From: an uncultured Granulosicoccaceae bacterium
GTDB lineage: Bacteria > Pseudomonadota > Gammaproteobacteria > Granulosicoccales > Granulosicoccaceae
Direction of reading: 5' to 3'
Assembly (NCBI GenBank): GCA_938005265.1
Contig: CALLOA010000100.1
Location: 1 to 38,857, forward strand
DNA: 38,857 nt
The notes under the pieces are model-generated. The model ran no database searches, was not told where the DNA came from, and worked only from the letters and a program-made list of their open reading frames with translations. Positions within the stretch are counted from its first letter, which is position 1, and the number at the start of each line of letters is the position of its first letter. The position numbers and the translations under genes were made by a program. Shown in pieces: positions 10,345-20,357 of this stretch.

Positions 10345-11877
10345 TTGTCTTCAATCAGGCAACAACTCGCTGACAAGCGTCAAGCAGCACTGGATGGCGG
10401 TGGCGCGCGACGTGTTGAAGCACAACATGCCAAAGGCAAATTGACAGCTCGTGAACGGCTACAGGTTTTATTCGATCCAGATTCGTTTGAAGAATGGGAC
10501 ATGTTTGTCGAACACGATTGCAATGACTTCGGCATGGAACAAAATAAAGTGCCGGGCGATGGTGTTGTCATCGGTAGCGGCACAGTTAACGGCCGACTGG
10601 TTTTTGCCTTCAGCCAGGACTTCACCGTGCTGGGTGGCTCTCTTTCAGCAGCTCATGCCAGAAAGATATGCAAAGTGATGGACAAAGCCATGCTGGTTGG
10701 TGCACCAATCATCGGCTTGAACGATTCGGGGGGCGCACGTATCCAGGAAGGTGTTGATTCACTCGCAGGCTATGCAGACGTTTTTCAAAAGAATGTATTG
10801 GCCTCCGGTGTTGTTCCACAAATATCCATGATCATGGGTCCTTGTGCGGGTGGTGCTGTTTACTCACCGGCAATGACTGATTTCATTTTCATGGTACGGG
10901 ATAGCTCTTATATGTTCGTCACGGGTCCTGAAGTCGTCAAGACTGTCACACACGAAGAAGTGACACAGGAAGAACTCGGTGGCGCAAGCACTCACACCAG
11001 TAAGTCAAGTGTCGCCGATGGCGCATTCGACAATGATGTAGAGGCACTTTTACAGGCGCGTCGTTTTATTGATTTCCTCCCCCCCAGTAATCGCCACGGG
11101 GCCCCGCTGCGACCACACTTTGACTATGCTGATCGCAAGGAACAATCACTCGAGACACTTGTACCCGATAATCCAAACCTGCCATACGACATGAAGGAGC
11201 TGATTCTCAAGGTTGTTGATGAAGGGGACTTTTTCGAATTACAGGCAAGTTATGCCGCCAATATCATCACCGGCTTCGGGCGTATGCAGGGTTCAACGGT
11301 GGGATTCATAGCGAACCAGCCCATGGTACTGGCAGGTTGTCTCGATATTGCATCCAGTCGCAAAGCCGCTCGCTTCGTTCGCTTCTGCGATGCCTTCAAT
11401 ATTCCTCTGGTCACCTTTGTGGATGTGCCCGGCTTCCTGCCAGGTACCTCACAGGAATATGGCGGCATCATAAAACACGGTGCAAAATTGTTGTTTGCCT
11501 ACGCTGAAGCAACAGTTCCCAAAATCACCGTGATTACACGCAAAGCCTATGGCGGCGCTTATGACGTTATGTCTTCAAAACATCTTCGCGGCGATATCAA
11601 CTACGCCTGGCCATCTGCTGAAATTGCAGTGATGGGGCCGAAAGGGGCTGTTGAAATTATATTTCGTGCGGATCGCGGCGATGAAGAAAAGATTGAGAAA
11701 CGTACGGAAGAATACAGACAGAAGTTTGCCAATCCTTTCGTAGCAGGTGCTCGCGGCTTTATCGATGATGTTATCAACCCGGCAGACACCCGCGGGCGTA
11801 TTTGCCGTGACCTGGCCATGCTCAGAAACAAAGAGCTCTCCAATCCCTGGAAAAAACACGACAACATCCCACTTTGA
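10345..11877 (+). CDS. pccB: Propionyl-CoA carboxylase beta subunit (carboxyltransferase)
   Basis: This subunit transfers the carboxyl group from biotin to propionyl-CoA, making (S)-methylmalonyl-CoA. The 510-residue protein has the paired crotonase-like halves of acyl-CoA carboxyltransferases, with [20 protein letters not shown], the first oxyanion/CoA segment [36 protein letters not shown], and the second half [25 protein letters not shown] with [15 protein letters not shown]. It corresponds to PccB rather than AccD because of length and full two-domain form. The start is a TTG at 10345, set by an AAGGGAG ribosome-binding site 8 nt upstream; no ATG is suitably placed. The catalytic partner pccA lies one gene downstream. 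Confidence 0.95.
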   Translation: MSSIRQQLADKRQAALDGGGARRVEAQHAKGKLTARERLQVLFDPDSFEEWDMFVEHDCNDFGMEQNKVPGDGVVIGSGTVNGRLVFAFSQDFTVLGGSLSAAHARKICKVMDKAMLVGAPIIGLNDSGGARIQEGVDSLAGYADVFQKNVLASGVVPQISMIMGPCAGGAVYSPAMTDFIFMVRDSSYMFVTGPEVVKTVTHEEVTQEELGGASTHTSKSSVADGAFDNDVEALLQARRFIDFLPPSNRHGAPLRPHFDYADRKEQSLETLVPDNPNLPYDMKELILKVVDEGDFFELQASYAANIITGFGRMQGSTVGFIANQPMVLAGCLDIASSRKAARFVRFCDAFNIPLVTFVDVPGFLPGTSQEYGGIIKHGAKLLFAYAEATVPKITVITRKAYGGAYDVMSSKHLRGDINYAWPSAEIAVMGPKGAVEIIFRADRGDEEKIEKRTEEYRQKFANPFVAGARGFIDDVINPADTRGRICRDLAMLRNKELSNPWKKHDNIPL

Positions 11878-11895
11878 TATCGCAGGCCAGACACA

Positions 11896-13194
11896 TTGAT
11901 TTCACTTGACGTAGAACGGGTTCGCCAACATTTTCCGGCATTTGCCAATACCGGTGGCAGTGAAACAGGCAGTCGTGCAGGTGATGAAAACTGGTGCTTC
12001 TTTGAAAACGCCGGTGGTACCTTGCCGGTTAAATATGTAGTGGATCGCTTACACCGCTTTTATAGCAAACACAAAGTACAACCCTATGGACATGCTCCAA
12101 TGCAGGCACAAGCCGGCCGTGACATGGATGAGGGCCGGACTCGTATGGCTGCGCTACTCGGGCTGGATGTCGATGACCTGATTCTCGGGCCATCAACTAC
12201 GCAAAACTTCAACACGCTGGCAACAGGATTCACCGGTTTGCTTGAAGCTGGCGATGAAATCATCATTTCCGAGCAAGATCATGAAGCCAACATCGGCGCA
12301 TGGCTACGTGCGGCAAAACTTGCAGGCGCTAAAGCCGTTTTCTGGCAGGCGAATGCTGAAACGGGCGAACTTGAACAAGCTGAATTGCTGAAATTGATCA
12401 ACCCGCGCACACGATTGGTCGCCCTCACCCACAGCTCAAATATAATCGGCAGCATTAACCCGCTGACTGAAATCGCTGATCTACTGAAGAACGCCAGTAA
12501 ACAAAAGATATTCCTGATTGCCGACGGCGTGTCCTACGCACCTCATGGCTTGCCAGCCATCGACCAACTCGCAGCAAACGGTGTCGATGCCTATTGTTTC
12601 AGTACCTATAAAACCTTCGGCACTCATATGGGGGTGATGTATATACATCCGGAATTGTCATCAAAGCTGACGCCGCAGTGCCACTACTTCAATACCGGCA
12701 AACGCGCTGCGCGTTTCGATTCCGCCGGCCCCGATCACGCTAGCATTGCGGCCCTGGCAGGTATCGCTGATTATTTAGAGAAACTCTATGCCGAACATGA
12801 GGGCGCTAGTGCCACGTCGCTGGTGCAGCAGGTACAAGCTTGTAGTCAGGCTATTAAAAAATATGAGCATGACCTGGCGGCACCTGTGCTCGCTTGCCTC
12901 AGAAACAAGAATGTCAGAATTTTCGGCCAGGCCACTATGAGTGAAACGCGTGAGGCCAATATTGCCTTCAGCACAGTGGGGGCGACAGCGGCGAGTGTTA
13001 ACCAATCGCTGGCGCAGCACCACATTGCAGCCGGCCACGGTCATTTCTATGCGCCGAGAGTATTAAAGCGCATGGGATGTGAAGACCTGGAAGATGGCGT
13101 CGTGCGCTTGAGCTTTGCCCATTACAATAGTCTATCCGATGTAGAACAGCTGCTAAGCGCACTTGATGCGATCTTGCCGCAGCGGAAAAGTTGA
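11896..13194 (+). CDS. Class-V PLP-dependent enzyme, cysteine desulfurase-like (VC1184-type) without the catalytic cysteine
   Basis: The 432-residue protein has the class-V aminotransferase fold: LGPSTTQNFNTLATG cofactor-phosphate region, HEANIGAWLR, a TH(S)SNIIGSINPL segment, DGVSYAPHG, and the Schiff-base lysine in STYKTFGTH (K239). It resembles the cysteine desulfurase-like VC1184 subfamily (TIGR01976), whose reaction is not established to my knowledge. SufS/CsdA enzymes have a GHHCA-type loop with the sulfur-accepting cysteine. The corresponding stretch here reads AAGHGHFYAP (379-387) with no cysteine, so desulfurase activity is doubtful. The start is TTG at 11896, with little ribosome-binding signal; it lies only 18 nt after pccB, suggesting coupled translation. 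Its position between pccB and pccA suggests a link with propionyl-CoA metabolism, which is inference. Confidence 0.85.
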   Translation: MISLDVERVRQHFPAFANTGGSETGSRAGDENWCFFENAGGTLPVKYVVDRLHRFYSKHKVQPYGHAPMQAQAGRDMDEGRTRMAALLGLDVDDLILGPSTTQNFNTLATGFTGLLEAGDEIIISEQDHEANIGAWLRAAKLAGAKAVFWQANAETGELEQAELLKLINPRTRLVALTHSSNIIGSINPLTEIADLLKNASKQKIFLIADGVSYAPHGLPAIDQLAANGVDAYCFSTYKTFGTHMGVMYIHPELSSKLTPQCHYFNTGKRAARFDSAGPDHASIAALAGIADYLEKLYAEHEGASATSLVQQVQACSQAIKKYEHDLAAPVLACLRNKNVRIFGQATMSETREANIAFSTVGATAASVNQSLAQHHIAAGHGHFYAPRVLKRMGCEDLEDGVVRLSFAHYNSLSDVEQLLSALDAILPQRKS

Positions 13195-13256
13195 AACCCG
13201 GTTGTATCAGCTAGCTACCAGCAATTTTCTTAAACTCAACAGATTGCCAGACCAAC

Positions 13257-15377
13257 ATGCCGCTCTTTAGTAAAATCCTGATCGCAAACCGTGGCGAAAT
13301 TGCATGCCGTGTCATCAAAACGGCGAAAAAAATGGGCATATCAACCGTTGCAGTCTATTCGGATGCCGACAGTAATTCGCTGCATGTAGCAATGGCAGAC
13401 GAGGCCATACACATTGGTGCTGCAGCATCCAGTGAAAGCTACCTTAAGATCGACACCATTGTTGAAGCCTGCAAACAAAGTGGTGCGCAAGCCGTTCACC
13501 CCGGTTTCGGATTCCTCTCGGAAAACGCTTCATTCGCGACTGCACTCGAAAAAGCCGGGATCGTTTTCATTGGCCCCGGCAAACGCGCAATTGAGGTTAT
13601 GGGTGACAAAATCGAATCAAAAAAGCTGGCAGAAAGTTCCGGTGTGAACACCGTTCCAGGTCACACGGAAGCACTTGACGATACCGATCGTGCATTGGAA
13701 ATCGCCACACAAATTGGCTGCCCGGTAATGCTTAAGGCGTCCGCCGGTGGCGGTGGCAAGGGAATGCGCATCGCCTGGTCGCTCGATGAAGTAAAGGACG
13801 GATTTACAAGCGCACAGAATGAAGCCCGCAGTGCCTTCGGCGATGACCGTGTGTTTGTAGAGAAATATATTGAGCGACCCAGGCATATCGAAATTCAGGT
13901 GCTGGCCGATCAGCATGGCAACTGTATCGCTTTGGGGGAACGCGAATGTTCTATCCAGCGACGTCACCAGAAAGTCTTGGAGGAAGCACCCTCGCCTTTT
14001 ATTGACGCATCAACGCGCGAGGCTATGCAGGAACAGGCAGTGGCTTTGGCAAATTCGGTGGACTACTGCTCAGCAGGCACAGTCGAATTTATAGTGGATA
14101 GCCAAAGAAATTTTTACTTTCTGGAAATGAATACACGCCTGCAGGTTGAACACCCTGTTACTGAATTCGTTACCGGCTTGGATCTGGTTGAACAAATGAT
14201 CCGCATAGCTGCTGGTGAAAAACTGCCTATGCAACAATCTGATGTTGAATTGCAGGGCTGGTCACTTGAAGCAAGAGTCTATGCTGAAGACCCTGACCGC
14301 AACTTCATGCCATCAATAGGCAGACTCAGCCATTACCTTCCCCCTGAAGAAGCCACCATTACGCTGCCATCGGGCGATCAGGCTACCGTTCGTGTCGATA
14401 CTGGTGTATTCGAAGGTGGTGAAATCAGCATGTATTACGACCCGATGATTGCCAAGCTTGTGACTCATGCAAAGACTCGCGAAAATGCTATCGCTGCGAT
14501 GAGTGACGCATTGGAGCGATACGTGGTGCGCGGTGTGAGCCACAACATTCCATTTCTCAGCGCACTGGTAGCACACCCTTCATTTAAAAGTGGCGAGCTG
14601 ACCACAGGGTTTATAGATGAGCACTACCCTGAAGGTTTCGATAGCAGTAAGTTGGGTACAGCACAAGATGCTGAATCCGAATCTGTTTGTGGTTTAGCGC
14701 TTATTACAGTTCCTGCCCTGTTTGCAGAGCACAAGGACCGCACACGGGCCGGGGGCATAGATAACCAGCTGCGGCGCAGCAGCGTTACGGCCGCCGAAGC
14801 GGGTGCTTACGGCAAGCAGTACGAACACGTAAGCACCTATGCTGTATTACTCGGTGATACCACCCAGACTGTGGAGGTAACTGACAGACACCAACCTGAT
14901 GCTATCACTGGAAGTTCAATAACGGTGCGTTGCAATGGCAAGTCGGCCAAGATAACGTCCAGCTGGGTACCCGGCCAACCCTTGTTTATTGCGGAACTGG
15001 AGTCCGACGCTTCAAATGGTCAGGATGTGTTCAGCGCACAAATAAGCAGGCACGGTAATAATTGGTCAGTTTCCCACGGTGGCCAGGTCTCAACTATCAG
15101 CATCATGTCACCGGAAACAGCACAATTGCAGGCACGCATGCCAGTGAAGCAAGCGGCGGACTTATCGCGTTTTCTGCTTTCGCCTATGCCTGGTCTATTA
15201 CTGAAACTATCTGTTGTTGAAGGTGAGACGGTTAAAGCCGGTCAGGAGCTTGCTGTGGTCGAAGCCATGAAAATGGAAAATGTTCTTGTCGCGATGCAGG
15301 ACGGTGTTGTAAAAAACATCCCCGAAACTGTCGGTGCGAGTCTCAGCGTTGACCAAGTGATTATAGAATTTGAATAG
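13257..15377 (+). CDS. pccA: Propionyl-CoA carboxylase alpha subunit (biotin carboxylase plus biotin carrier)
   Basis: The protein carboxylates its own biotin using ATP and bicarbonate and hands the group to PccB. The 706 residues begin with the biotin carboxylase N-domain (KILIANRGEIACRVIKTAKKMG), continue with the ATP-grasp domain including ASAGGGGKGMRIA, GERECSIQRRHQK and FLEMNTRLQVEHPVTE, then the C-domain with GWSLEARVYAEDP. A bridging region of about 150 residues leads to the biotinyl domain, where EAMKMEN places the biotinylated lysine at K672, 35 residues from the end. A short acetyl-CoA carboxylase AccC would lack this fused carrier. The ATG at 13257 directly precedes the conserved start. 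It belongs to the prpE-pccB-PLP enzyme-pccA-mce operon. Confidence 0.96.
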   Translation: MPLFSKILIANRGEIACRVIKTAKKMGISTVAVYSDADSNSLHVAMADEAIHIGAAASSESYLKIDTIVEACKQSGAQAVHPGFGFLSENASFATALEKAGIVFIGPGKRAIEVMGDKIESKKLAESSGVNTVPGHTEALDDTDRALEIATQIGCPVMLKASAGGGGKGMRIAWSLDEVKDGFTSAQNEARSAFGDDRVFVEKYIERPRHIEIQVLADQHGNCIALGERECSIQRRHQKVLEEAPSPFIDASTREAMQEQAVALANSVDYCSAGTVEFIVDSQRNFYFLEMNTRLQVEHPVTEFVTGLDLVEQMIRIAAGEKLPMQQSDVELQGWSLEARVYAEDPDRNFMPSIGRLSHYLPPEEATITLPSGDQATVRVDTGVFEGGEISMYYDPMIAKLVTHAKTRENAIAAMSDALERYVVRGVSHNIPFLSALVAHPSFKSGELTTGFIDEHYPEGFDSSKLGTAQDAESESVCGLALITVPALFAEHKDRTRAGGIDNQLRRSSVTAAEAGAYGKQYEHVSTYAVLLGDTTQTVEVTDRHQPDAITGSSITVRCNGKSAKITSSWVPGQPLFIAELESDASNGQDVFSAQISRHGNNWSVSHGGQVSTISIMSPETAQLQARMPVKQAADLSRFLLSPMPGLLLKLSVVEGETVKAGQELAVVEAMKMENVLVAMQDGVVKNIPETVGASLSVDQVIIEFE

Positions 15378-15422
15378 CCCGGTAGCGTAGATTTTCTTGC
15401 AACAAATAAACAGAGACTTTTA

Positions 15423-15827
15423 ATGATCGGCAAACTCAATCACGTAGCTATTGTAGTCCCGGACCTTGACGCAGCAACGCTTAGCTATAAGGAAACTCTG
15501 GGAGCCAAGGTTACTCCACCTGCAGATTTACCCGAGCATGGCGTAACTACGGTATTCATCGAACTACCTAATACGAAAATTGAACTGCTGCACCCGCTGG
15601 GTACAAATTCACCGATCGCGAAATTCCTGGAAAAACACCCCGACGGTGGCATGCACCATCTGTGCTATGAAGTTGAAGATATAGTCGCTGCACGCGATAA
15701 GTTGCTGGCAGAAGGTGCCAGAGTACTGGGTGACGGTGAACCCAAAATCGGTGCCCACGGCAAGCCCGTGCTGTTTCTTCATCCTAAAGATTTTTGCGGC
15801 ACACTAGTGGAACTGGAACAGACATAA
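15423..15827 (+). CDS. mce: Methylmalonyl-CoA epimerase
   Basis: This enzyme interconverts (S)- and (R)-methylmalonyl-CoA, delivering the isomer used by the B12 mutase. The 134-residue protein is a VOC-fold family member with the metal-binding His of LNHVAIVVPDLD (H7), a Glu in TTVFIELPNTKIELLHP, the second His of GGMHHLCYEVED, and a terminal Glu in CGTLVELEQ. Length and sequence are typical of the bacterial epimerases. The ATG at 15423 follows an AGAGAC element. It ends the first half of the pathway operon, 45 bp after pccA, and faces dnaJ across a 188-bp gap with short tandem repeats. Confidence 0.96.
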   Translation: MIGKLNHVAIVVPDLDAATLSYKETLGAKVTPPADLPEHGVTTVFIELPNTKIELLHPLGTNSPIAKFLEKHPDGGMHHLCYEVEDIVAARDKLLAEGARVLGDGEPKIGAHGKPVLFLHPKDFCGTLVELEQT

Positions 15828-15945
15828 AAAGGTAAAAAACGGTTTTGTAAGGGCACTGTTCACCATCGATGAACTTGCTGGCAGATACAACTGTCACAAA
15901 TTCAAATACCCGTAAAGCTGCGCATTGACGAGTGCGCCTGGTTTC

Positions 15946-15994
15946 GCTGCAAACACTCGCAGCAAACTCTCGCCGCAAACTCTCACCGCAAAAG
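15946..15994. repeat. 13-bp tandem repeat between mce and dnaJ
   Basis: Three full copies of a 13-base unit, GCNGCAAACNCTC, run in a row (15946-15958, 15959-15971, 15972-15984), followed by a partial fourth. It lies between two convergent genes. No strong terminator hairpin with a T-tract is seen here. It may be slippage-derived junk or help end both transcripts. Confidence 0.7.
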
Positions 15995-16015
15995 CTTTCT
16001 GCTTCAGGAAGCTAT

Positions 16016-17158
16016 CTAGCTGCTTCTGATTCCATCAAAAAAACGTTTCACACCGCCCAGCCAGGAATGTGCCTGGGGACTGTGTTTCTCAGCGTTGTCA
16101 CCGCTGATTGAATCATGGAAGGTCATCAGCAATTCTTTTTGCTTGGCATTCAGATTGACCGGCGTCTCAACCCGCACCTTACACAGCAGATCACCAACCG
16201 GCCCGCCGCGTACAGGCTTGACACCTTTACCCCTCAGTCGGAACACCTTGTCAGACTGGGTACCACCTGGAATTTTCAACTTGACCTTGCCGCCCAATGT
16301 TGGCACTTCCAGCTCACCGCCAACGGTCGCTGTGGCAAAGTTGATCGGCACCATGCAGTGCAAATCAGCATTATCACGTTCGAAAATATCGTGCTTTTTT
16401 ACATGAATAGCAACGAACAAATCACCGGCCGGCCCACCGCTGTCACTGGCTTCGCCTTCACCTGACAAACGAATCTTATCCCCGGTATCAACACCTGCAG
16501 GGATTTTGACGGAAAGGGTTTTCTCTTTCTGGTTACGCCCCTGCCCACGGCAACGCGGACAAGGTTCAGTAATTACCTTTCCTTTACCCCGGCAAGCCGG
16601 ACACGTTTGTTGTACAGAGAAAAAGCCCTGCTGCATGCGAACCTGACCAACGCCATGGCAGGTCGGGCAATTACTGGGCGAAGTGCCACGCTTTGAACCA
16701 CTGCCATCGCAGGCTTCACAGGCGATCAGATTAGGTACTTTGATTTTAGACTCGGTACCGGCTACAGCGTCCTCCAGAGAGATCTCCAGATTGTACTGCA
16801 GGTCATCACCGCGATAGACACGAGGCCCACGGCTTCGACCACCACCACTGCCGAAAATGTCGCCAAACACATCGCCGAAGATATCGTTGATGTCTGCAGC
16901 GCCGCCGAAACCCGCGCCACCACCTGCAGAGGTATCAACACCGGCATGACCGAATTGGTCATAGGAAGCGCGTTTTTGTTCGTTATCAAGAACTTCAAAC
17001 GCTTCCTTGGCTTCCTTGAACTTTTCCGCTGCTGATTCATCATCCGGATTACGGTCCGGGTGGTACTTCATTGCCAAACGCCGATAGGCTTTCTTGAGCT
17101 CAGGCTTTGCAACACCTCGCTCAACACCCAGTACCTCGTAATAATCCCGCTTTGACAT
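16016..17158 (-). CDS. dnaJ: Chaperone DnaJ (Hsp40)
   Basis: DnaJ delivers unfolded proteins to DnaK and triggers its ATPase. The 380-residue protein has the J domain with the HPD tripeptide at residues 33-35, a Gly/Phe-rich linker ([22 protein letters not shown]), four zinc-binding CxxCxGxG repeats ([32 protein letters not shown]), and the C-terminal substrate-binding and dimer domains. Length is close to E. coli DnaJ (376). The ATG at 17158 is the natural start. It follows dnaK by 63 bp on the same strand with no obvious terminator, so both are likely on one transcript. Confidence 0.98.
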   Translation of the reverse strand: MSKRDYYEVLGVERGVAKPELKKAYRRLAMKYHPDRNPDDESAAEKFKEAKEAFEVLDNEQKRASYDQFGHAGVDTSAGGGAGFGGAADINDIFGDVFGDIFGSGGGRSRGPRVYRGDDLQYNLEISLEDAVAGTESKIKVPNLIACEACDGSGSKRGTSPSNCPTCHGVGQVRMQQGFFSVQQTCPACRGKGKVITEPCPRCRGQGRNQKEKTLSVKIPAGVDTGDKIRLSGEGEASDSGGPAGDLFVAIHVKKHDIFERDNADLHCMVPINFATATVGGELEVPTLGGKVKLKIPGGTQSDKVFRLRGKGVKPVRGGPVGDLLCKVRVETPVNLNAKQKELLMTFHDSISGDNAEKHSPQAHSWLGGVKRFFDGIRSS

Positions 17159-17221
17159 TGACGGCTCAGTTCAACTTTTTTTCAGTTTATCGACTAACGC
17201 TTTTTACCAGCTGAGGGTATG

Positions 17222-19168
17222 TTATCCCTTGTCGTCTTTAACTTCTTCGAATTCAGCATCCACAGCATCTTCAACACTGGATTCAGCTGCATCTGCAGCG
17301 TCTCCTGCCGGCGCACCAGCTGCAGCATCAGCCGAAGCAGCTTCGGCCTGTGCCGCAGCATATGCACGCTCACTGAGCTTCTGGGTTGCTTCAGACAAGC
17401 CGTTTAACTTCTCTTCGATTTGTTCCTTGTCATCACCCGTCATTACTTCACGCAGTTCACTGATCTTGCCTTCAATCTGTTCCTTTTCACCATCTTCCAA
17501 CTGGTCAGCCAGGTCAGTCATGGACTTTTCAGTGGCATGAATCATTTGCTCGGCATTATTGCGAATGTCGATCAGGTCTTTCTGGCGCGCGTCTTCATCT
17601 GCATGCGCTTCGGCGTCCGCCACCATTCGTTCGATTTCATCATCAGATAATCCGCTGGAAGCCTTGATGACAATGGACTGCTGTTTGCCGGTCGCCTTGT
17701 CCTGAGCCGATACATTGAGAATGCCGTTAGCATCGATATCAAAAGCGACTTCAATCTGCGGCATGCCGCGTGGTGCCGGTGGAATATCAGCCAGATCAAA
17801 TCGACCCAGTGATTTGTTACCCGTAGCAATCTCACGTTCACCTTGCAATACATGAACAGTTACCGCGGTCTGATTGTCGTCAGCAGTTGAGAACACCTGC
17901 TGAGCTTTGGTTGGGATAGTCGTGTTCTTGTCGATCAGTTTCGTCATCACCCCACCCAGTGTTTCGATACCAAGTGACAACGGCGTTACATCCAGCAACA
18001 GAACATCTTTAACCTGCCCGCCGAGTACACCACCCTGAATGGCAGCACCGATAGCGACAGCCTCATCCGGGTTTACATCCTTGCGTGGCTCTTTGCCAAA
18101 GAAGTCTTTGACGACTTCCTGAACTTTCGGCATGCGAGTCTGACCACCAACCATAATAATGTCAGACACGTCAGACGCAGACAGGTCCGCATCCTTAAGA
18201 GCGGTCTTACAAGGGCCGATCGTGCGTTGGATAAGATCATCTACCAGTGATTCGAGCTTGGCACGGGTCAGCTTGATGTTCAGGTGCTTGGGACCTGATG
18301 AGTCGGCTGTGATGTATGGCAAGTTGACATCAGTCTGTGAAGTCGAAGACAACTCGATCTTGGCTTTCTCAGCGCCTTCTTTCAAACGCTGTAACGCCAG
18401 CGGATCAGAATGCAAATCAATGCCACTTTCTTTCTTGAACTGTTCAGCCAGATATTCGATCAGGCGGTTGTCAAAATCTTCTCCGCCCAGAAAGGTATCG
18501 CCATTGGTCGACAACACTTCAAACTGGTGTTCACCGTCAACATCTGCAATTTCGATGATGGAAACATCGAATGTTCCGCCACCCAGATCATATACAGCGA
18601 TAGTCTTGCTACCACGCTGCTTGTCCATACCATAGGCAAGTGCTGCGGCAGTTGGCTCGTTGATGATTCGTTTAACTTCAAGTCCTGCTATCCGGCCAGC
18701 ATCTTTAGTTGCCTGACGCTGTGAATCGTTGAAATAGGCAGGTACGGTGATCACAGCTTCGGTCACTTCAGTACCCAGATATTCCTCAGCCGTCTGTTTC
18801 ATTTTCATCAACACACGGGCTGAAACTTCAGGCGGCGCCATCTTTTTACCATTGGCTTCAACCCAGGCATCGCCGTTATCAGCCTTGATAATGGAGAAAG
18901 GTACTTTTTCGATATCTTTCTGTACCGCTTTTTCATCAAAGCGACGACCAATCAAACGCTTGACAGCATAGAGCGTATTTTGCGGATTCGTTACAGCCTG
19001 GCGTTTGGCCGGTTGGCCAACAAGCACCTCATCATCATCTGCAAATGCAACAATAGATGGTGTGGTTCTGTCTCCTTCCGAGTTCTCGATGACTCGTGGT
19101 TGACCACCTTCCATCACGGCGACACAGGAATTAGTCGTGCCGAGATCTATCCCGATTATTGTCCCCAT
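17222..19168 (-). CDS. dnaK: Chaperone DnaK (Hsp70)
   Basis: DnaK is the central ATP-dependent folding chaperone. The 648-residue protein has the nucleotide-binding domain starting [19 protein letters not shown], the [21 protein letters not shown] and [15 protein letters not shown] motifs, the [11 protein letters not shown] segment, the interdomain linker [16 protein letters not shown], and a helical lid ending in an acidic EEVKDDKG tail, typical of proteobacterial DnaK. The ATG at 19168 has GGAG 12 nt upstream. A 332-bp gap separates it from grpE; it contains a promoter candidate, so dnaK may be transcribed both from grpE and on its own. Confidence 0.98.
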   Translation of the reverse strand: MGTIIGIDLGTTNSCVAVMEGGQPRVIENSEGDRTTPSIVAFADDDEVLVGQPAKRQAVTNPQNTLYAVKRLIGRRFDEKAVQKDIEKVPFSIIKADNGDAWVEANGKKMAPPEVSARVLMKMKQTAEEYLGTEVTEAVITVPAYFNDSQRQATKDAGRIAGLEVKRIINEPTAAALAYGMDKQRGSKTIAVYDLGGGTFDVSIIEIADVDGEHQFEVLSTNGDTFLGGEDFDNRLIEYLAEQFKKESGIDLHSDPLALQRLKEGAEKAKIELSSTSQTDVNLPYITADSSGPKHLNIKLTRAKLESLVDDLIQRTIGPCKTALKDADLSASDVSDIIMVGGQTRMPKVQEVVKDFFGKEPRKDVNPDEAVAIGAAIQGGVLGGQVKDVLLLDVTPLSLGIETLGGVMTKLIDKNTTIPTKAQQVFSTADDNQTAVTVHVLQGEREIATGNKSLGRFDLADIPPAPRGMPQIEVAFDIDANGILNVSAQDKATGKQQSIVIKASSGLSDDEIERMVADAEAHADEDARQKDLIDIRNNAEQMIHATEKSMTDLADQLEDGEKEQIEGKISELREVMTGDDKEQIEEKLNGLSEATQKLSERAYAAAQAEAASADAAAGAPAGDAADAAESSVEDAVDAEFEEVKDDKG

Positions 19169-19500
19169 CTTAATTTTTCTCCAAAATTGTGACGTCTGCC
19201 GTCAGCTCTTGTTGTTTGTCCAGCCATGCGGTCAGCCACCGGGGCTGTGTCTCGCATAGCAAATCTGATGACTTCTATATGTGGCCCTGCAACTTCTTTT
19301 CAACACTTACATTGTGGATTGGATGCAAAACCTTGAGCTTCCTGCCTGTCACACTGCTTTCAGGGCCTGTAGACGGTGAAATAATTCACTTCATCAGCAC
19401 TCTGACACAATGAAACACCCTAACTGACTATCCTGATACTACTGATTCAATGGCGTCATTACACGCCCTATTATTAAAAGGTTGTTACTGACTTCTGACT
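19169..19500. other. 332-bp gap between grpE and dnaK
   Basis: No gene is supported. On the minus strand the gap holds a promoter candidate (19279-19304) and the dnaK ribosome-binding site. A short dyad GGCGT/ACGCC lies at 19452-19467 just past grpE, without a T-tract. An 8-of-9 match to one CIRCE half (TCAGCACTC, 19394-19402) has no matching second half 9 nt away. Confidence 0.45.
19279..19304 (-). promoter_or_regulatory. Promoter candidate upstream of dnaK (sigma-32-like or sigma-70)
   Basis: On the minus strand GTTGAA (19299-19304) is followed after 14 nt by CCACAT (19279-19284), five of six matches to the CTTGAA and to the CCCCAT elements of heat-shock promoters. The same bases also read as sigma-70: TTGAAA, 18 nt, TATAGA. 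It lies about 110 bp before the dnaK start. Confidence 0.5.
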
Positions 19501-20223
19501 CTATTTAGCGACGATCACACGAGCCGCACGAATTACCCGCCCGTTCAAGGTATAGCCTTTCTGAATAACACCAATCACCGTGTTGGGCTCTTTACCTTCT
19601 ACCGGCTGCTGCGTCATGGCTTCGTGAAATTCAGGGTTGAATTTTTCATCGACGGGATTGATTTCAGTGATATTGTTTTTTTCAAACGTCTGAGACAGTT
19701 GCTTTAACGTTAAATCCGAGCCTTCAAGAAATTGCTGAATGTCAGCACCCTCTGCGCGTGCTGCCTCGATACCCATTTCAAGGCTGTCTTTCACGTCCAG
19801 CAACTGCTTTGCAATTGATTCAACGCCGAACAATCTTGCTTTCTGTACCTGTTGCTCGCTGCGTTTACGCTGGTTCTCCATTTCAGCGTGCATTCGCAGG
19901 ATTTCGTCCTTGTGCTCGGATTCGCTGGTGGCAATTTGCGCCTGTAGCTGCTCGATCATTTGCGCAGGGTCAATATCGGCGGCCATTTCCTCAGCACTGG
20001 CTGCCGAAGCACTCGCAGGTGTATCGAGATCAGGCGGCTGGACATCGCCCTCTTCGGGCATCTTCTCGGGCAAGCCATCTGTCGGGCTGGCCATATCCGC
20101 AGCGTCGTCAGGGTTCCCCTGTTGCTGTGCTGATTCAACTGCGTCTCTGACTGCTTGCTCCAGAGGATCTGTCGAACCGTTAGATGACGGGTTTGGCTCT
20201 TGCCCGGTTTGGTCTTTTGTCAC
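19501..20223 (-). CDS. grpE: GrpE, nucleotide-exchange factor of DnaK
   Basis: GrpE releases ADP from DnaK and works as a homodimer and thermosensor. The 240-residue protein has an unusually long low-complexity N-terminus (about 85 residues, rich in Asp, Ala, Pro, Ser and Gln), then the long paired-helix segment with HAEMENQRKRSEQQVQKARLFG, and the C-terminal beta domain with EKFNPEFHEAMTQQPVEGKEPNTV and the signature GYTLNGRVIRAARVIVAK. E. coli GrpE is 197 residues; the excess is in the N-terminal tail. The start is GTG at 20223 with a GCAGGT ribosome-binding element 5-10 nt upstream. It lies between hrcA and dnaK, the standard hrcA-grpE-dnaK-dnaJ order. Confidence 0.97.
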   Translation of the reverse strand: MTKDQTGQEPNPSSNGSTDPLEQAVRDAVESAQQQGNPDDAADMASPTDGLPEKMPEEGDVQPPDLDTPASASAASAEEMAADIDPAQMIEQLQAQIATSESEHKDEILRMHAEMENQRKRSEQQVQKARLFGVESIAKQLLDVKDSLEMGIEAARAEGADIQQFLEGSDLTLKQLSQTFEKNNITEINPVDEKFNPEFHEAMTQQPVEGKEPNTVIGVIQKGYTLNGRVIRAARVIVAK

Positions 20224-20278
20224 TGTGTACCTGCAATTACTTTAATCTGGGAATCTGCATAATGGCCGCCATGCCCCG

Positions 20279-20300
20279 CAAAAAACCCTGCAGCAGGGCC
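20279..20300 (-). terminator. Intrinsic terminator-like hairpin in the hrcA-grpE gap
   Basis: On the minus strand CCCTG-CTG-CAGGG is followed directly by six Ts. The stem is only 5 bp, so strength is uncertain. It sits downstream of both hrcA and the sigma-32-like promoter and 57 bp before the grpE start, so it could end hrcA transcripts or attenuate grpE. Confidence 0.5.
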
Positions 20301-20357
20301 TGGAGTGACCGATGCAGCTGCGAAACAGCAAGGAACGGTTTGACGGACGGGGAAATG

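Noticed and set aside
19394..19402. CIRCE half-site TCAGCACTC upstream of dnaK
   Set aside because: The sequence 9 nt further on (GAAACACCC) does not match the second half GAGTGCTAA.
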